Assembly: GCA_030950585.1 (NCBI GenBank)
Contig: JAUZRG010000204.1
Coordinates: 1-37,926, forward strand
Source of the DNA: Mariprofundaceae bacterium
Lineage (GTDB): Bacteria; Pseudomonadota; Zetaproteobacteria; Mariprofundales; Mariprofundaceae
Length of the DNA: 37,926 nucleotides
Direction of reading: 5' to 3'
Part shown: positions 23,425 through 35,500 of the stretch, piece after piece
Layout: every line of letters starts with the position of its first letter
How positions within the stretch are numbered: the first letter of the stretch is position 1
Notes under the pieces: model-generated
Databases searched by the model: none
The model's input: only the letters and a program-made list of their open reading frames with translations
What the model was told of the DNA's origin: nothing
Translations under genes and position numbers: made by a program

Positions 23425-23694
23425 TTAATACTTCTCATAATGTCCGCCAATTGCAAAAATATAGATATAATCATGATTATACTTATAAACCACACGGTCT
23501 TTCTGACTAAGGCGACGAGACCATAAGCCCGAAAGATTATGTTGTAGTGGCTCTAGTTTTCCTGTGCCTACACTTGGATCATGACGAAGCATTTCTTTTA
23601 ATAAGCGGCAAAGCACCTTGTGCAACTTTTTGTCTTTCAACCTAAGAGCTTCATATGCAGCCCACGTATTGCCTTCAAAGACCAGTGATCTCAC
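23425..23694 (-). CDS. YoeB/Txe-family toxin
   Basis: 89 residues, a ribosome-dependent mRNA interferase of the RelE/ParE superfamily. It has the family end LSGLWSRRLSQKDRVVYKY and FAIGGHYEKY, where the basic residues and the C-terminal His-Tyr match the YoeB active site. It overlaps the antitoxin gene by 20 bp, so the pair is co-translated in the usual antitoxin-first order. It looks intact. Inhibition of translation when unneutralised is family knowledge. Confidence 0.9.
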   Translation of the reverse strand: MRSLVFEGNTWAAYEALRLKDKKLHKVLCRLLKEMLRHDPSVGTGKLEPLQHNLSGLWSRRLSQKDRVVYKYNHDYIYIFAIGGHYEKY

Positions 23695-23947
23695 TCAGTT
23701 CTCCAGCAGTCGGTTGATAACCTTTATTTTTTGCATTGCTCTCAGCAGATGCGGCAATTTGTTTCATCAGCTCACTATTTTGCAAAATATATAATGTTTC
23801 TTGCTCACGCTCCCAGTCATCAGCACTTAAAACAACAAAATCTTCTCCGCTTCTTCGCGTCACTTTTAATGGCAAATGATTCGTCACCACCTGCTCAACA
23901 AAGCTTTTTAAATTCTCTCTAAACTTATTCACACTAATACTGTTCAT
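23675..23947 (-). CDS. YefM/Phd-family antitoxin
   Basis: 90 residues. The N-terminal Phd/YefM DNA-binding half (MNSISVNKFRENLKSFVEQV; PLKVTRRSGEDFVVLSADDW) is followed by a helical toxin-binding tail (LYILQNSELMKQIAAS; TAGELSEITGL). The ATG at 23947 follows AGGTGATATCA and is preferred over an upstream in-frame ATG at 23956. It neutralises the YoeB-like toxin and probably represses its own promoter through the inverted repeat at 23962-23983. Confidence 0.9.
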   Translation of the reverse strand: MNSISVNKFRENLKSFVEQVVTNHLPLKVTRRSGEDFVVLSADDWEREQETLYILQNSELMKQIAASAESNAKNKGYQPTAGELSEITGL

Positions 23948-23961
23948 TGATATCACCTAAA

Positions 23962-23983
23962 GTACGGTACTGTAATGCCGTAC
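23962..23983. promoter_or_regulatory. Candidate toxin-antitoxin operator
   Basis: GTACGG (23962-23967) and CCGTAC (23978-23983) form an inverted repeat with a 10-bp spacer just upstream of the antitoxin ribosome site. The position suits autoregulation by the YefM-like protein. Binding is inferred from position only. Confidence 0.5.
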
Positions 23984-24029
23984 ATAATAGAAATTTACAT
24001 GAAGTTAGTCAATAAAAAGAGCGATGTTT

Positions 24030-24347
24030 TCACACCATTCTCTTCACCCTATCCCCCAACTCAAACCCTGATAAAATCATCAATGCACCTGCCAAAACTT
24101 GCCATGTTAACACTTCACCGTTGAGCTGATTTTCTAAAAGAAACGCACAAATCGGGGTCAATAATGTCAACAGTGCCACCTGTGTGGCATCCACCTTGCT
24201 CAATACAAAATAATACAGAGAAAATCCCAGAAAAGACCCTAATAAAGCAAGGTAAGTAATCGAAGTCCATGTGCGTGTTGATATATGATCGGGAATATCT
24301 GCACCGCTGATCAACCATCTAATAATAAATAGAGGAGCAGCAAAGAC
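24030..24347 (-). pseudogene. 5'-truncated EamA/DMT-family transporter
   Basis: Only the C-terminal half of a ten-helix EamA-type exporter is present: APLFIIRWLISG at its edge, then TSITYLALLGSFLGFSLYYF, VALLTLLTPICAFLLE and WQVLAGALMILSGFEL, i.e. about four helices ending at 24030. Upstream of 24347 the frame loses similarity, and no start with a ribosome site is visible. It is therefore a fragment, not a short functional gene. It lies tail-on to the toxin-antitoxin pair. Confidence 0.65.
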
Positions 24348-24478
24348 ACAATCACACTGGAAAGATAAATCTCATGATAATTGACATTTTCACTTTGTAT
24401 TTTCATGCTATGAAATGAGTCACCAATGACGACACATTATGCTTATAATTTATATTTTCATTAAAGGAATAGGGATTG

Positions 24479-25489
24479 ATGACAACAACAGAAACGACAA
24501 GAGAAAATCAAAAGGAAAACGATCAACCACAAGGCACGCTAGACCTCATTCGAGATCAAATGCTCAAAGAGTGTGAGTCCATGGGGCGGCATAGCATGGC
24601 AGAAGGTGTCTCCATACCTTCTCATGTCTTTTACACCTTAGAAGCATTTCGCTTAGAACGAATACAGCAAATTGAAAGCAATACACGCCTGATGCAGTCC
24701 GAAAGCCTTGATATACGGCAACTGAGCACAACACATGATCAGCTAAGCCGTGCTGTCGCACCTGCAAAGCCACGTACCATTTTATTGCTTGATCCTCTTT
24801 TTCGAGAGGAAAGCATGTTTTCTTGGTTAGGTCCTGTGGCATTATTAAGACGAATGATGTTTGTCTCTGTATTCTTTTTAGTAGGCTTTATCACAGTTGC
24901 TCTCTCGCCAGATGTTAACACAACAGGCGGTGACATTCTCAATCAAAATGGCTTACCATTACTTGTCAACCTACTCTTCTTTGTTTTTGCGGCAGGGATG
25001 GGAGCATCCTTTGCTGCACTCTTTACAGCCCATAGTTTTATTGCCAATTATACTTTTGACCCTAAGTTTGAAGCATCTTACTGGATTCGTTTTGTGGTTG
25101 GTATTATTGCTGGTATTATCTTAGCTAGTCTTATTCCTCTCGAAGGAGGATCTGCTAGTTTTGCCAAACCATCCTTAGCGATGCTCGGCGGATTTTCTGC
25201 GGCTTTGGTTTATCGTATTCTCAACAAAATGGTCACCACCGTTGAAGCCTTTGTACGCGGTGATGTTCGTGATGAAATCAATAGCGTGGCAAAGGAAGCC
25301 AAAGCTAGAGCTGATGAAGAAGCCTCTCAAAACCGTGTTAAAATGGCTTCCAACCTCATTCAAGTACAAAAACAACTTGGTGCAGGAGCTTCATCTGAAG
25401 AAATTCAAAATACCTTAGATAGAATCATGAACGATATTGTTCCAATTGATCGCGTTGAACTGCCTAGGTCTAAAACAGAAAACAGCTAA
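24479..25489 (+). CDS. Four-helix membrane protein of unknown function
   Basis: 336 residues. A polar N-terminal part (about 1-115), rich in Gln/Glu and with helical segments, precedes four predicted membrane helices (LLRRMMFVSVFFLVGFITVA; LLVNLLFFVFAAGMGASFAA; WIRFVVGIIAGIILASLIP; LAMLGGFSAALVYRIL). A charged, probably coiled C-terminal cytoplasmic tail follows (EINSVAKEAKARADEEASQN). No family is recognised. AGGAAT precedes the ATG at 24479 and a possible -10 element (TATAAT) lies at 24444-24449. A strong terminator follows at 25495. It is a single-gene unit convergent with the atp operon. Confidence 0.8.
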   Translation: MTTTETTRENQKENDQPQGTLDLIRDQMLKECESMGRHSMAEGVSIPSHVFYTLEAFRLERIQQIESNTRLMQSESLDIRQLSTTHDQLSRAVAPAKPRTILLLDPLFREESMFSWLGPVALLRRMMFVSVFFLVGFITVALSPDVNTTGGDILNQNGLPLLVNLLFFVFAAGMGASFAALFTAHSFIANYTFDPKFEASYWIRFVVGIIAGIILASLIPLEGGSASFAKPSLAMLGGFSAALVYRILNKMVTTVEAFVRGDVRDEINSVAKEAKARADEEASQNRVKMASNLIQVQKQLGAGASSEEIQNTLDRIMNDIVPIDRVELPRSKTENS

Positions 25490-25494
25490 AACCT

Positions 25495-25526
25495 CTGTAG
25501 CTTGTTCAAAAACAAGCTACAGTTTT
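25495..25526 (+). terminator. Rho-independent terminator of the membrane-protein gene
   Basis: A perfect 12-bp stem ctgtagcttgtt/aacaagctacag with a CAAA tetraloop is followed by TTTT. It starts 6 bp after the stop at 25489. Confidence 0.85.
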
Positions 25527-25636
25527 AACGCAATAACTTTATAAGTATGTCAGAGTAAACATGTATCCTTGCAAGTTAAACATCCGATAAAATCATAAAA
25601 GCGATGTGTAAGATCAGTTTATTTGTTATTAAGAGC

Positions 25637-25666
25637 AAAAAAAGGCTACCCAAGGGTAGCCTTTTT
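25637..25666. terminator. Bidirectional terminator closing the atp operon
   Basis: The stem ggctaccc/gggtagcc (25644-25651, 25654-25661) is flanked by seven A on one side and five T on the other, so it can work in both directions. On the minus strand it lies 22 bp past the atpC stop and ends the atp operon. Confidence 0.88.
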
Positions 25667-25688
25667 AAATCATCGCTTTAAAAGAAAA

Positions 25689-26099
25689 TTATTTTCTACG
25701 TTTGCGTAACAACTTCAGACGAGCTGTCATCATGGCCAGTTCAGCTTCAGCCATAGCCAAATCAGAACCAGCTTGCTGTGAATTAACAGCTTCTTCTGCA
25801 CGACGTTGTGCAGCAACAATTTCAGCTTCATCCATATCAGCAGCACGTTCTGCAGTATCTGCAAGTATGGTTACCTTATGAGGTTGAACTTCGATAAAAC
25901 CACCAGAAATAAAGACTTCCTCTTCATTTTCACCGTTTATAATACGTAATTCACCAGGCTTTAATGCACTTAGTAAAGGCGAGTGACGAGGTAAAATACC
26001 TAATTCACCAGCTGCACCAGGCACAACCAGCATGGTTGCTTCACCTCGGTATACTTCACGCTCTGCCGTTGCGACCAATATTTCCATGCTAGTAGCCAT
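25689..26099 (-). CDS. atpC: ATP synthase F1 subunit epsilon
   Basis: 136 residues. It couples rotor movement to catalysis and can inhibit ATP hydrolysis. The N-terminal sandwich contains ILVATAEREVYRGEATMLVV, GELGILPRHSPLLSALKPGE and GGFIEVQPHKVTILADTAER. The C-terminal helical pair (residues about 92-136; AQRRAEEAVNSQ, ARLKLLRKRRK) is complete, unlike the shortened end of the paralogue at 437-862. It is the last gene of the operon, 5 bp after atpD. Confidence 0.97.
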   Translation of the reverse strand: MATSMEILVATAEREVYRGEATMLVVPGAAGELGILPRHSPLLSALKPGELRIINGENEEEVFISGGFIEVQPHKVTILADTAERAADMDEAEIVAAQRRAEEAVNSQQAGSDLAMAEAELAMMTARLKLLRKRRK

Positions 26100-26104
26100 A
26101 ATAA

Positions 26105-27505
<1,401 letters not shown>

Positions 27506-28363
27506 CTATGCCGCTGCTGCACCGGCACAAATTTCGGCCAGTTCCTGTGTAATAGCAGCTTGACGTGCTTTGTTGTATGTAATTTGTAAATCTGCCACAA
27601 TATCTTTGGCATTATCTGTAGCACTTTTCATGGCTACCATTCGTGCGGATTGCTCACATGCTTTGTTTTCCAACACAGCATGATACACAATAGATTCAAC
27701 ATAACGTCTCATCAAACCATCAAGCACAACCTTACTATCAGGTTCATATAAATAATCCCAATAACCAGTATGCTCTTGTTCTGGTTCAGCACATGGAAGT
27801 AGACACAATTCAGTGGGTGTCTGAGTCATGGTATTCACAAACTTGCTATATACCAAACGAACTTCGTCGTAATGACCACTTAGAAATTTTTCCATCGCTA
27901 AGTTGACAACACCAAGGATCTCCACCAATTCAGGTTGATCTTTAATCTCTTCAACACTACCTGCAATCTTTGTTCCAAAACGACGCATGAACTGAGAAGC
28001 ACGACGACCAATATTGATCATCTCAACTTCAGTCTTATCATCCACAGAACGCATACTAGAAATGGCTTTTTTCAATGTGTTGGTATTTAAGCCACCACAT
28101 AAGCCTTTGTCAGTAGAAATCACTAAATAACCAACACGCTTAACTTCGTCACGTTTAACCAAGAAAGCATGCTTGTATTCAGGATGTGCTTGCATCAAGT
28201 TACCCACAATAGTGTGAATACCTTCAGCATATGAGCGTGATTCTGTTACTGCACTTTGTGCTTTACGCATTTTGCTTGCAGCAACCATCTCCATCGCTTT
28301 GGTAATTTTAGCGGTGTTTTGTGTCGCTTTAATTTGATTACGTATTTCTTTAGCAGATGCCAT
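27506..28363 (-). CDS. atpG: ATP synthase F1 subunit gamma
   Basis: 285 residues, the central shaft. The N-terminal helix (KEIRNQIKATQNTAKITKAM, then MVAASKMRKAQ) and the C-terminal helix (RMVAMKSATDNAKDIVADLQ, ending NKARQAAITQELAEICAGAA) are the conserved coiled-coil parts. ISTDKGLCGGLNTN marks the Rossmann-like middle. It lies 11 bp after atpA and before atpD, the standard order. Confidence 0.97.
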   Translation of the reverse strand: MASAKEIRNQIKATQNTAKITKAMEMVAASKMRKAQSAVTESRSYAEGIHTIVGNLMQAHPEYKHAFLVKRDEVKRVGYLVISTDKGLCGGLNTNTLKKAISSMRSVDDKTEVEMINIGRRASQFMRRFGTKIAGSVEEIKDQPELVEILGVVNLAMEKFLSGHYDEVRLVYSKFVNTMTQTPTELCLLPCAEPEQEHTGYWDYLYEPDSKVVLDGLMRRYVESIVYHAVLENKACEQSARMVAMKSATDNAKDIVADLQITYNKARQAAITQELAEICAGAAAA

Positions 28364-28374
28364 ATCGGATCTCC

Positions 28375-29916
28375 TTAATACGTACCGGTTGCTTTGAAGT
28401 TCGCTGTTGCTTTTTCCAAGCCATCAGTTACTTCAGCAGACAACGCGGGTTTTGCATTTAAGCCATTCACTAAATCAGCACAGTTAGAGTTCAAATAAGA
28501 CAAGTACGCTTTTTCGTATGAAGAAATCTTAGATACCTCAATATCATCAAGGTCACCATTATTCAATGCATACAAAGTAGCTGTCATTTCTGCCACTGTT
28601 TGTGGTGAGTTTTCATCTTGTTTAAGAACTTCAACACCACGTTTACCACGTTCGATTTGCTTACGTGTTGCTTCATCAAGATCAGAAGCAAACTGAGCAA
28701 ATGCCGCTAGTTCACGGTATTGTGCAAGGTCAAGACGAAGACCACCGCCAACTTTCTTCATGGCTTTAGTTTGTGCAGCACCACCCACACGAGAAACAGA
28801 AAGACCAGCGTTAATCGCAGGACGTTGACCCGCATTGAACAATGAGGTTTCAAGGAAGATCTGACCATCTGTAATAGAAATCACGTTGGTAGGAACGAAT
28901 GCAGAAACATCGCCTTCTTGTGTTTCAATGATTGGAAGAGCTGTTAATGAACCAGTCTTACCTTTAACCGCACCCTTGGTAAATTCTTCAACATAAATTT
29001 CATTAACACGAGATGCGCGTTCTAGTAAACGAGAATGAATATAGAAAACATCACCTGGATATGCTTCACGGCCTGGAGGACGACGAAGAATCAAGGATAC
29101 TTGGCGATAAGCCCAAGCTTGTTTTGTTAGGTCATCATAAATGATTAATGCATCTTGGCCACGGTCACGGAAGTATTCGCCCATGGTGCAACCTGCATAA
29201 GGTGCAATAAATTGTAGCGCAGCAGATTCAGAAGCACTCGCTGCAACAACGATCGTGTGATCAAGTGCATCATGTTCTTTTAGCGTGCGGACAATATTAG
29301 CAACAGTAGAAGCTTTTTGGCCAATCGCAACATAAACACATGTTACGCCAGTACCTTTTTGGTTGATGATCGTATCAATTGCAATTGCTGTTTTACCAGT
29401 TTGACGATCACCAATGATAAGTTCACGTTGACCGCGACCCACAGGAACCATTGCATCGATAGATTTAATGCCTGTTTGAAGAGGCTCATCAACAGATTTA
29501 CGCTCAATCACACCTGGTGCAATTTTTTCAACAGCGTCAAATCCGTCATTTTCAACAGGACCTTTACCATCAATTGGTTGACCCAAAGCATTAAGAACAC
29601 GACCTTTTAAGCCTTCGCCAACGGGTACTTCAAAAATACGTCCAGTACACTTGACTTCGTCGCCTTCGCGTAAGTGGGTGTATTCACCAAAAATGGTTGC
29701 ACCAACACTATCTTGTTCAAGGTTCAAAACCATTCCTAGTGTATCACCAGGAAATTCAAGCATCTCACCAGCCATTGCGCCGGCAAGTCCATGAATTAGT
29801 GCTACGCCATCACCTACCGAGATTAAACGGCCGACATTGGCATCACTAGCACTGGCCTCGAAGCCTTTAATTTGTTCCTTAATAATGGAACTAATTTCTG
29901 CTGTATCCAGTTTCAT
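28375..29916 (-). CDS. atpA: ATP synthase F1 subunit alpha
   Basis: 513 residues, the regulatory nucleotide-binding subunit. Walker A is [35 protein letters not shown] and [20 protein letters not shown] are family hallmarks, and [10 protein letters not shown] and the [18 protein letters not shown] segment with the catalytic Arg are present. The N-terminal segment that contacts subunit delta ([17 protein letters not shown]) is normal. Confidence 0.98.
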   Translation of the reverse strand: MKLDTAEISSIIKEQIKGFEASASDANVGRLISVGDGVALIHGLAGAMAGEMLEFPGDTLGMVLNLEQDSVGATIFGEYTHLREGDEVKCTGRIFEVPVGEGLKGRVLNALGQPIDGKGPVENDGFDAVEKIAPGVIERKSVDEPLQTGIKSIDAMVPVGRGQRELIIGDRQTGKTAIAIDTIINQKGTGVTCVYVAIGQKASTVANIVRTLKEHDALDHTIVVAASASESAALQFIAPYAGCTMGEYFRDRGQDALIIYDDLTKQAWAYRQVSLILRRPPGREAYPGDVFYIHSRLLERASRVNEIYVEEFTKGAVKGKTGSLTALPIIETQEGDVSAFVPTNVISITDGQIFLETSLFNAGQRPAINAGLSVSRVGGAAQTKAMKKVGGGLRLDLAQYRELAAFAQFASDLDEATRKQIERGKRGVEVLKQDENSPQTVAEMTATLYALNNGDLDDIEVSKISSYEKAYLSYLNSNCADLVNGLNAKPALSAEVTDGLEKATANFKATGTY

Positions 29917-29939
29917 ATTCTCGTGTCCTCTTGTGCCGG

Positions 29940-30461
29940 TCAGGCTGCCAATGTGCGTCGAAGGCTATCTAAACGCCCACGTACGGAGTGGTCAATCTGG
30001 CGATCACCAATATTTAAAATCAAACCACCAACAATGGAGCTATCTGCTTGCACATTAAGCTCTACCTTTTTGCCAATGCCTTGACTGACTACATTTTGTA
30101 ATTGTGTTTTAAGTTCATCTGTAAGATCTGTTGCGACTGTCACGTCTACCATAACAGTTGCTTTTGCTTCACGAACCATTTGCTGAAACATCTCATTAAT
30201 GCGAAACAACAACGACGCTTTGTTCCGTTGACATAGCAACGTCACCAAGCGTTTAGTTGAATCTTCTTTTGTTTCAGAAATACGACATAAAACATCAGCA
30301 CGATCTTCAGCTGACACCTGTGTGTTGATCATAAATGCTTTAGCATCATCATTTTCCGCAACCACGGCCAATGCTGACATATCGTCTGATAAGTCAACAT
30401 TTTCCTGACTGAGTTCAAACAATGCACATGCATAACGCCGTGCTATTGTAGTTTCACTCAT
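29940..30461 (-). CDS. atpH: ATP synthase F1 subunit delta
   Basis: 173 residues, part of the peripheral stalk that joins b subunits to the top of alpha. The N-terminal helical bundle starts [17 protein letters not shown], and the C-terminal end holds [20 protein letters not shown] followed by [10 protein letters not shown], the best-conserved part of delta. Its start overlaps the atpF stop by 4 bp (ATGA), so both stalk parts are coupled. Confidence 0.96.
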   Translation of the reverse strand: MSETTIARRYACALFELSQENVDLSDDMSALAVVAENDDAKAFMINTQVSAEDRADVLCRISETKEDSTKRLVTLLCQRNKASLLFRINEMFQQMVREAKATVMVDVTVATDLTDELKTQLQNVVSQGIGKKVELNVQADSSIVGGLILNIGDRQIDHSVRGRLDSLRRTLAA

Positions 30462-30937
30462 GCTGCAACGCCTTGATCAATTACTTTTTGAATCAATGCA
30501 TTGTGTTTCGATGCATCTAATTCTGATTCCACAATACGTTCAGCAGCCAGCATGGCTAAGCTTGCAACTTCTTGTTGTAGAGCTTGGCGCAAACGCTGTT
30601 CTTCACCAGCGGCTTCGTCTTGTGCATTTTGAACGATCAAAGCTGACTCTTGACGTGCTTTGTTGGTTGCTTCTTCAGCAACTTCTAAAGCACGGCGTTC
30701 TGCAGCAGCAACAATTTCTACAGCTCTTTGCTTCGCAGCATCCAACTGTACTTTGACTTCGGCCTCAGCCTCAGCTTGTGCATTTTGACCAGCTTCTGCA
30801 GCTGCTAGACCATCAGCAATTTTCGTGGTGCGAGATTCCATCGCATCATTCAATGGCTGATATAGCAACTTAGACATCAAAATGACCATAGTAATAAAAA
30901 TGACCATTTGGGCAATTAATGTTAAATCTAAGCTCAT
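30458..30937 (-). CDS. atpF: ATP synthase F0 subunit b
   Basis: 159 residues. One N-terminal membrane helix (LTLIAQMVIFITMVILMSKL) is followed by a long, Ala/Glu/Gln-rich coiled coil (residues about 35-150; VKVQLDAAKQRAVEIVAAAE and beyond), as expected for the peripheral stalk. PLNDAMESRTTKIADGLAAA matches the membrane-proximal region of b. Only one b gene is present, so a b2 homodimer is expected. Confidence 0.95.
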   Translation of the reverse strand: MSLDLTLIAQMVIFITMVILMSKLLYQPLNDAMESRTTKIADGLAAAEAGQNAQAEAEAEVKVQLDAAKQRAVEIVAAAERRALEVAEEATNKARQESALIVQNAQDEAAGEEQRLRQALQQEVASLAMLAAERIVESELDASKHNALIQKVIDQGVAA

Positions 30938-30981
30938 ATCCTTACCTCTTCTGGTTTCTTGTATTCAGTATTAGGTTTCAA

Positions 30982-31236
30982 CTAGCCCAAAAATGGGTTA
31001 GCGAACAAGAACCAAAGAGCGAATGCCATGATGATGAACGGGAAAGATTCCATTAGGCCAGCAAAGATGAACATGTTGAACATAAGTTGTGGGCGCATTT
31101 CTGGTTGGCGAGAGATGCCTTCCAAAGTTTTGGAACAAATCAAGCCCCAGCCAATAGCTGAACCCAAGCCAGCAGCGGCAAGAATAACGCCGACTGAAAT
31201 AGCTGTAGCAGCGGTGATGATTGTGGTTGGATCCAT
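30982..31236 (-). CDS. atpE: ATP synthase F0 subunit c
   Basis: 84 residues, a two-helix hairpin that forms the rotor ring. The polar loop reads EGISRQPEMRPQL. The ion-carrying acid is Glu59 in FAGLMESFPFIIM. At the position of the Na+-binding Gln of Na+-type c subunits this protein has Trp (GSAIGWGLI), so it is expected to be proton-driven; this is inferred from alignment by eye. A 44-bp gap to atpF and 48-bp gap from atpB could allow higher expression of c, which is needed in many copies. Confidence 0.96.
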   Translation of the reverse strand: MDPTTIITAATAISVGVILAAAGLGSAIGWGLICSKTLEGISRQPEMRPQLMFNMFIFAGLMESFPFIIMAFALWFLFANPFLG

Positions 31237-31284
31237 GATGATACTCCTCGGTTATAAATTAAAATTAAAAATATCGCGGTGCGA

Positions 31285-32142
31285 TTAGTGTTCTACTGGT
31301 TGGTGTGCAATTGATAAATACACCACAGTAAGAATCATGAAAATAAAGGCTTGTAGTAAACCAATAAATAGATGGAAAAATGACCAGCCAAGACCGACAA
31401 AGAAACCGACGGCCATGCCCATTGCGCCACTACCTAGTAATAGTGAAGCAATAAGTAAGAAGATCACTTCGCCTGCAAACATATTACCAAATAAACGGAA
31501 AGAAAGACTTAATGGTTTAGCAATTTCTTCAACCAATTTCAAAGTTAAGTTAACAGGAATAATCAATACACCTAAAAACTTCACAAGAGGGTTAGAGCTA
31601 ACAAGTAATAAACTGGCAAAGGGTTCAAAAACGAGCTCTTTACAAAAATGAACAGGTTTCAATTTAAACTCATAATATAAGACCAATGCAAACACAGAAA
31701 GTGCCATCGCAGCTGGTAAGTTTAAATCATTGGTAGGAACAGGACGGAAATGCGGTGCGCCTAAGGCGTGTGCAATCGAGCCAAGTAAGTGAGCTGGTAA
31801 AATATCAACGCAGTTACATAATAAAATAAACACAAAGACGGTGAGAGCCAGTGGGGCAATCATCGGATTGTGAACAGGAAAATTATCTTTCACGGTTGTG
31901 TTAACAAAATCGACTACACTTTCAACAAAGTTTTGCGTACCCGTTGGCGCGCCAGCAACAATGTTACCACGTAGCCAAAGTGAAAAACCAACCATCAATG
32001 CGGCAATTGATAATGTGACAATGACTGTATCTAAATGGATTTGCATGAATGCATTAGATTCATCTATTTTGTAGACCCAGTATTCAAGATGATTTGCAAT
32101 ACTGTCTTCATGAGCTGTTCCGTGAGATACTGTCTCAGACAC
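31285..32142 (-). CDS. atpB: ATP synthase F0 subunit a
   Basis: 285 residues, the proton channel half of F0. About five to six membrane helices are visible. PLSLSFRLFGNMFAGEVIFL holds the essential Arg next to the c-ring. PVNLTLKLVEEIAKPLSLSF and the C-terminal GLLQAFIFMILTVVYLSIA fit the family. The soluble N-terminus is somewhat long (about 35 residues with EDSIANHLEYWVY) but within the usual range. Confidence 0.97.
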   Translation of the reverse strand: MSETVSHGTAHEDSIANHLEYWVYKIDESNAFMQIHLDTVIVTLSIAALMVGFSLWLRGNIVAGAPTGTQNFVESVVDFVNTTVKDNFPVHNPMIAPLALTVFVFILLCNCVDILPAHLLGSIAHALGAPHFRPVPTNDLNLPAAMALSVFALVLYYEFKLKPVHFCKELVFEPFASLLLVSSNPLVKFLGVLIIPVNLTLKLVEEIAKPLSLSFRLFGNMFAGEVIFLLIASLLLGSGAMGMAVGFFVGLGWSFFHLFIGLLQAFIFMILTVVYLSIAHQPVEH

Positions 32143-32164
32143 CTGAATCCTCCATGTAATTTTC

Positions 32165-32533
32165 TTAGTTTCTTAATGATGCGGCCGCACTATAGGCAAA
32201 CAATATAAAATACGCAACTGCAAGACCTGCCGCCACTGAGAGAAGATGTAGACCTAAACTATTGGCGATAATCAAGAAAACTATCAAAGCTACAAAACGT
32301 TTTGCGGCACCAAATAGGAGCTGCTTTTGCCCTTGCTCTGCATCATCTGTGTTCATCGTTCTGATTTGACGAAACATTAACCACTGATTCAGCAACATAA
32401 AACACACACCGCAGAGCACGCCAAGCCCTATATTCACACCCTTAAAATATGTCACCAAAAGACTCACCAAAAAACCACCAGCCAAAATAACCAATAGCAA
32501 TGGCTTCTGCTGTTCATCAAACTCTTCTGTCAT
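32165..32533 (-). CDS. atpI: ATP synthase protein I-like
   Basis: 122 residues with four predicted helices (LLLVILAGGFLVSLLVTYF; LGVLCGVCFMLLNQW; RFVALIVFLIIANSL; HLLSVAAGLAVAYFILF). The family is diverse and helps c-ring assembly; identity rests on position as first gene of the atp operon and on topology. The Shine-Dalgarno is AGGTGAATAAAGCAC before the ATG. Only 47 bp lie between the upstream GDH stop and this start, with an AT-rich TATATAAG that may be a -10 element; no terminator is seen between them. Confidence 0.85.
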   Translation of the reverse strand: MTEEFDEQQKPLLLVILAGGFLVSLLVTYFKGVNIGLGVLCGVCFMLLNQWLMFRQIRTMNTDDAEQGQKQLLFGAAKRFVALIVFLIIANSLGLHLLSVAAGLAVAYFILFAYSAAASLRN

Positions 32534-32580
32534 GTGCTTTATTCACCTATGCCTATTCTACTTATATAATATGAGAATCT

Positions 32581-35500
32581 TTAAGATTCCTGAATCAATT
32601 GTTCAAAATAACCGAGCATTAAAATCAAATGCATTTGTGGCATCGGTTCATCATCAATGGCGGCAACTTGCTGCCAATACGGATGTTGAGACCATCTCTC
32701 TTGAGCCACAATCATGAAGTCATCGCTTTCCACCGCTTGCAATGCTTGCACCGCCTTGCGACGCAATACATTGAGTCGCTGCAACCAGTTACAACGCAAC
32801 GTATGTGCATCTGTATCTGACCAATCCTTAGAAAATAAGGCTTTCTCTAAAGTTTCAAAAGGCAAAACTTTTAAGCAAGCATGATTTATCCGAAGCCAAG
32901 CTGGCAACGTTTCGCCTTTTTGCAAACTTAAAGAAAGCGGAACAGCACTTTGAATCAACTGTGATATACATTGAAAATGTTTCACCGTTTCAGTTTCTAA
33001 GCCTGATAATGACGCTTCACCCAGAAGGTTCATGAGTAAAGAACTACATTTATTATTCACGTCTACCATGCTTCTCGAATAACGATATGCACGTAAAAAA
33101 TCGCGCTGTTTCTGGATGGTTGAAGCACATAATTTTTGAGACAATGAACATGAAAGCAAGTGCCTTGCAAAGGTTAATAGCCACTGTTGGCACTGCCTTT
33201 GAAGTAATAAAGCAACATCCAAGTTTCTAACTTCTTGCCAAATACGAGTCTGCAATACAGCCATATCTAAAAGCTGATGCGCCAATAGTAAAGCCCAAAC
33301 AGCTTCATCAACACGACAAGATGTGAAGCGTTGCAACTCATGTACTGAACATAATCCGCACTCATTGAGCACCTTATTCACGGCTTGCGTCGCAACAATT
33401 TGCGTTGCCAAAGCATGTTTAACAATGTTGCTAGCGTAGTTTTCTTGCAAATAGGATGGAAAGTACGAATGAAGCAACGCAGGGTAAAAGCAATGTTTTT
33501 CATCAAAATGGCTCAAACACAAGTCATGATACAAACGGTTTTTCTCATGCCCCATCAACACCGCCAACTGTGGCCTTAACTTCATCTTATCATCTTGTGC
33601 AATGCAGGCATCCACACGCATATCTAAGCGTTTTTCTTTTAATAAGGTTGCACGCAATTGCTGCACAGATGACAGGTTTATTTTCACATCTAGTTCTGCC
33701 AAGCTAAGTAATTTTGATTGTGCTTGGTTATCATCTAAACATAGCTGCACCACATCTTCGCCAACTTGATGTAAAACCAAGTCACGCTGTGCTTCTTCCA
33801 AGGGGTCTTGATCAATGAGAATTTTAATATTGACCTCATGATCCGACATATCCACACCGGCTGAATTATCAATCGCATCACTACTCATCAAGCCACCATG
33901 CTGACTATATTCCAAGCGAGCTTGCTGACTAAAACCAAGGTTTCCACCCTCACAAACCAAACGACAGCGCAAATCAGAACCATTCACACGCACACTATTG
34001 TTCACAGGATCATGCACACTCTCATGACTTTGATCACTGGCTTTGACATAAGTACCAATACCGCCATTAAAAAGCACATCGACTTTTGCACACAAGATAG
34101 CTTGAATCAAAGCTTCACCCGTCATCACCTCAGCATCATCAATGGCCAAGGACTGTTGTACTTCCAAAGACAAGGGAATGGCCTTGGCTGAACGTAAAAA
34201 CACGCCACCACCCTGACTGATACAAGCCGTATCATATTGATCCCAACCTACCACAGCATCAAACAAACGTTGCCGCTCTTGTCGTGAACCTTGAATATCA
34301 GGATTGGGATCTAAAAAAATATGTTTGTGATTGAAGGCGGCAAACAAGCGCAACGGCGACTGACAAAGCAAACCATTGCCAAAAACATCTCCCCCCATAT
34401 CACCAATACCCACCACACCAAGCGGCTCACTGGGTAGTATCTGAAGACGAGCGCACAAATGCTGCGCACATACCCAAGCACCACGCGCTGTGATGCCATA
34501 AGCCTTATGATCATAGCCATGACTTCCACCACTCGCAAAAGCATCACCCAACCAAAAGTTCTTTCGCAAGGACTCTGCATTGGCAGCATCAGAAAAACTG
34601 GCTGTTCCCTTATCAGCGGCGACCACCAAATAAGCATCGTTGGCATCCTCAGGTGGAATATACATCTGAGTTGTATTCGAAACTTGATCAACGGAAAGAT
34701 CGGTTAACGACAACAACGTGCGAATAAATAAACAATATTGCTCTTTAACAAAAGCAGCATCAGGGTGACCACGCACAATAAAACCACCCTTTGCACCCGT
34801 GGGTACAATCACACCATTTTTTAAGACCTGTGTTGCCATCAGCTCTAAAACTTCAGTACGAAAGTCCGCAGCACGATCCGAATAACGAATACCGCCCCGT
34901 GCCACCGCGCCACCACGTAAATGAACACCTTCTAAATGAACACCATGCACAAAGATTTCACGATAAGGTTTAGGTTGTGGGGCGAAACTTAATTGCTGCG
35001 TATTCACCTTAATGGCAATCGGCTCACCACATTGGCGTATAAAAACATTGGTTCGCACACTGGCTTGAGCCAACTCAAGCAAAGCCCGAAACCAACGGTC
35101 TTCAGAAAGCTGGCCAATATGCATTAACTCATCTTCAAAACGAGACACAGCCTCAAGCAAAGAAGGCTTGTGCGCTTGATGTGTCATTTTAAACACTTGA
35201 AACAATGCAGCAGATGCACGGGGGTAAGCCAACATAATATGCGTCAAGCCCAATGGTGCAGCACTTTCAACCAACTGAATTAAATGATTACGCAAACAAA
35301 TTAATGCTGCCACTTCATCAATACTCATCCGCGCACTGACCACGAGTGCATTTAATAAATCATTATCTTCGTCTTGATTGATCACACATTGAAGTGCTTT
35401 TTTTACACGCAAAAGATCCTCAGCTCCAACTGTGCAAGTTTTATCTGTTAACACACGTATGCTGCTAAGATAAATTTGATTACCTTGATATTCAAAATCA

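Noticed and set aside
30982-31236. Na+-translocating c subunit
   Set aside because: The Na+-ligand Gln position is Trp, so the Na+ signature is missing and a proton-driven enzyme is expected.
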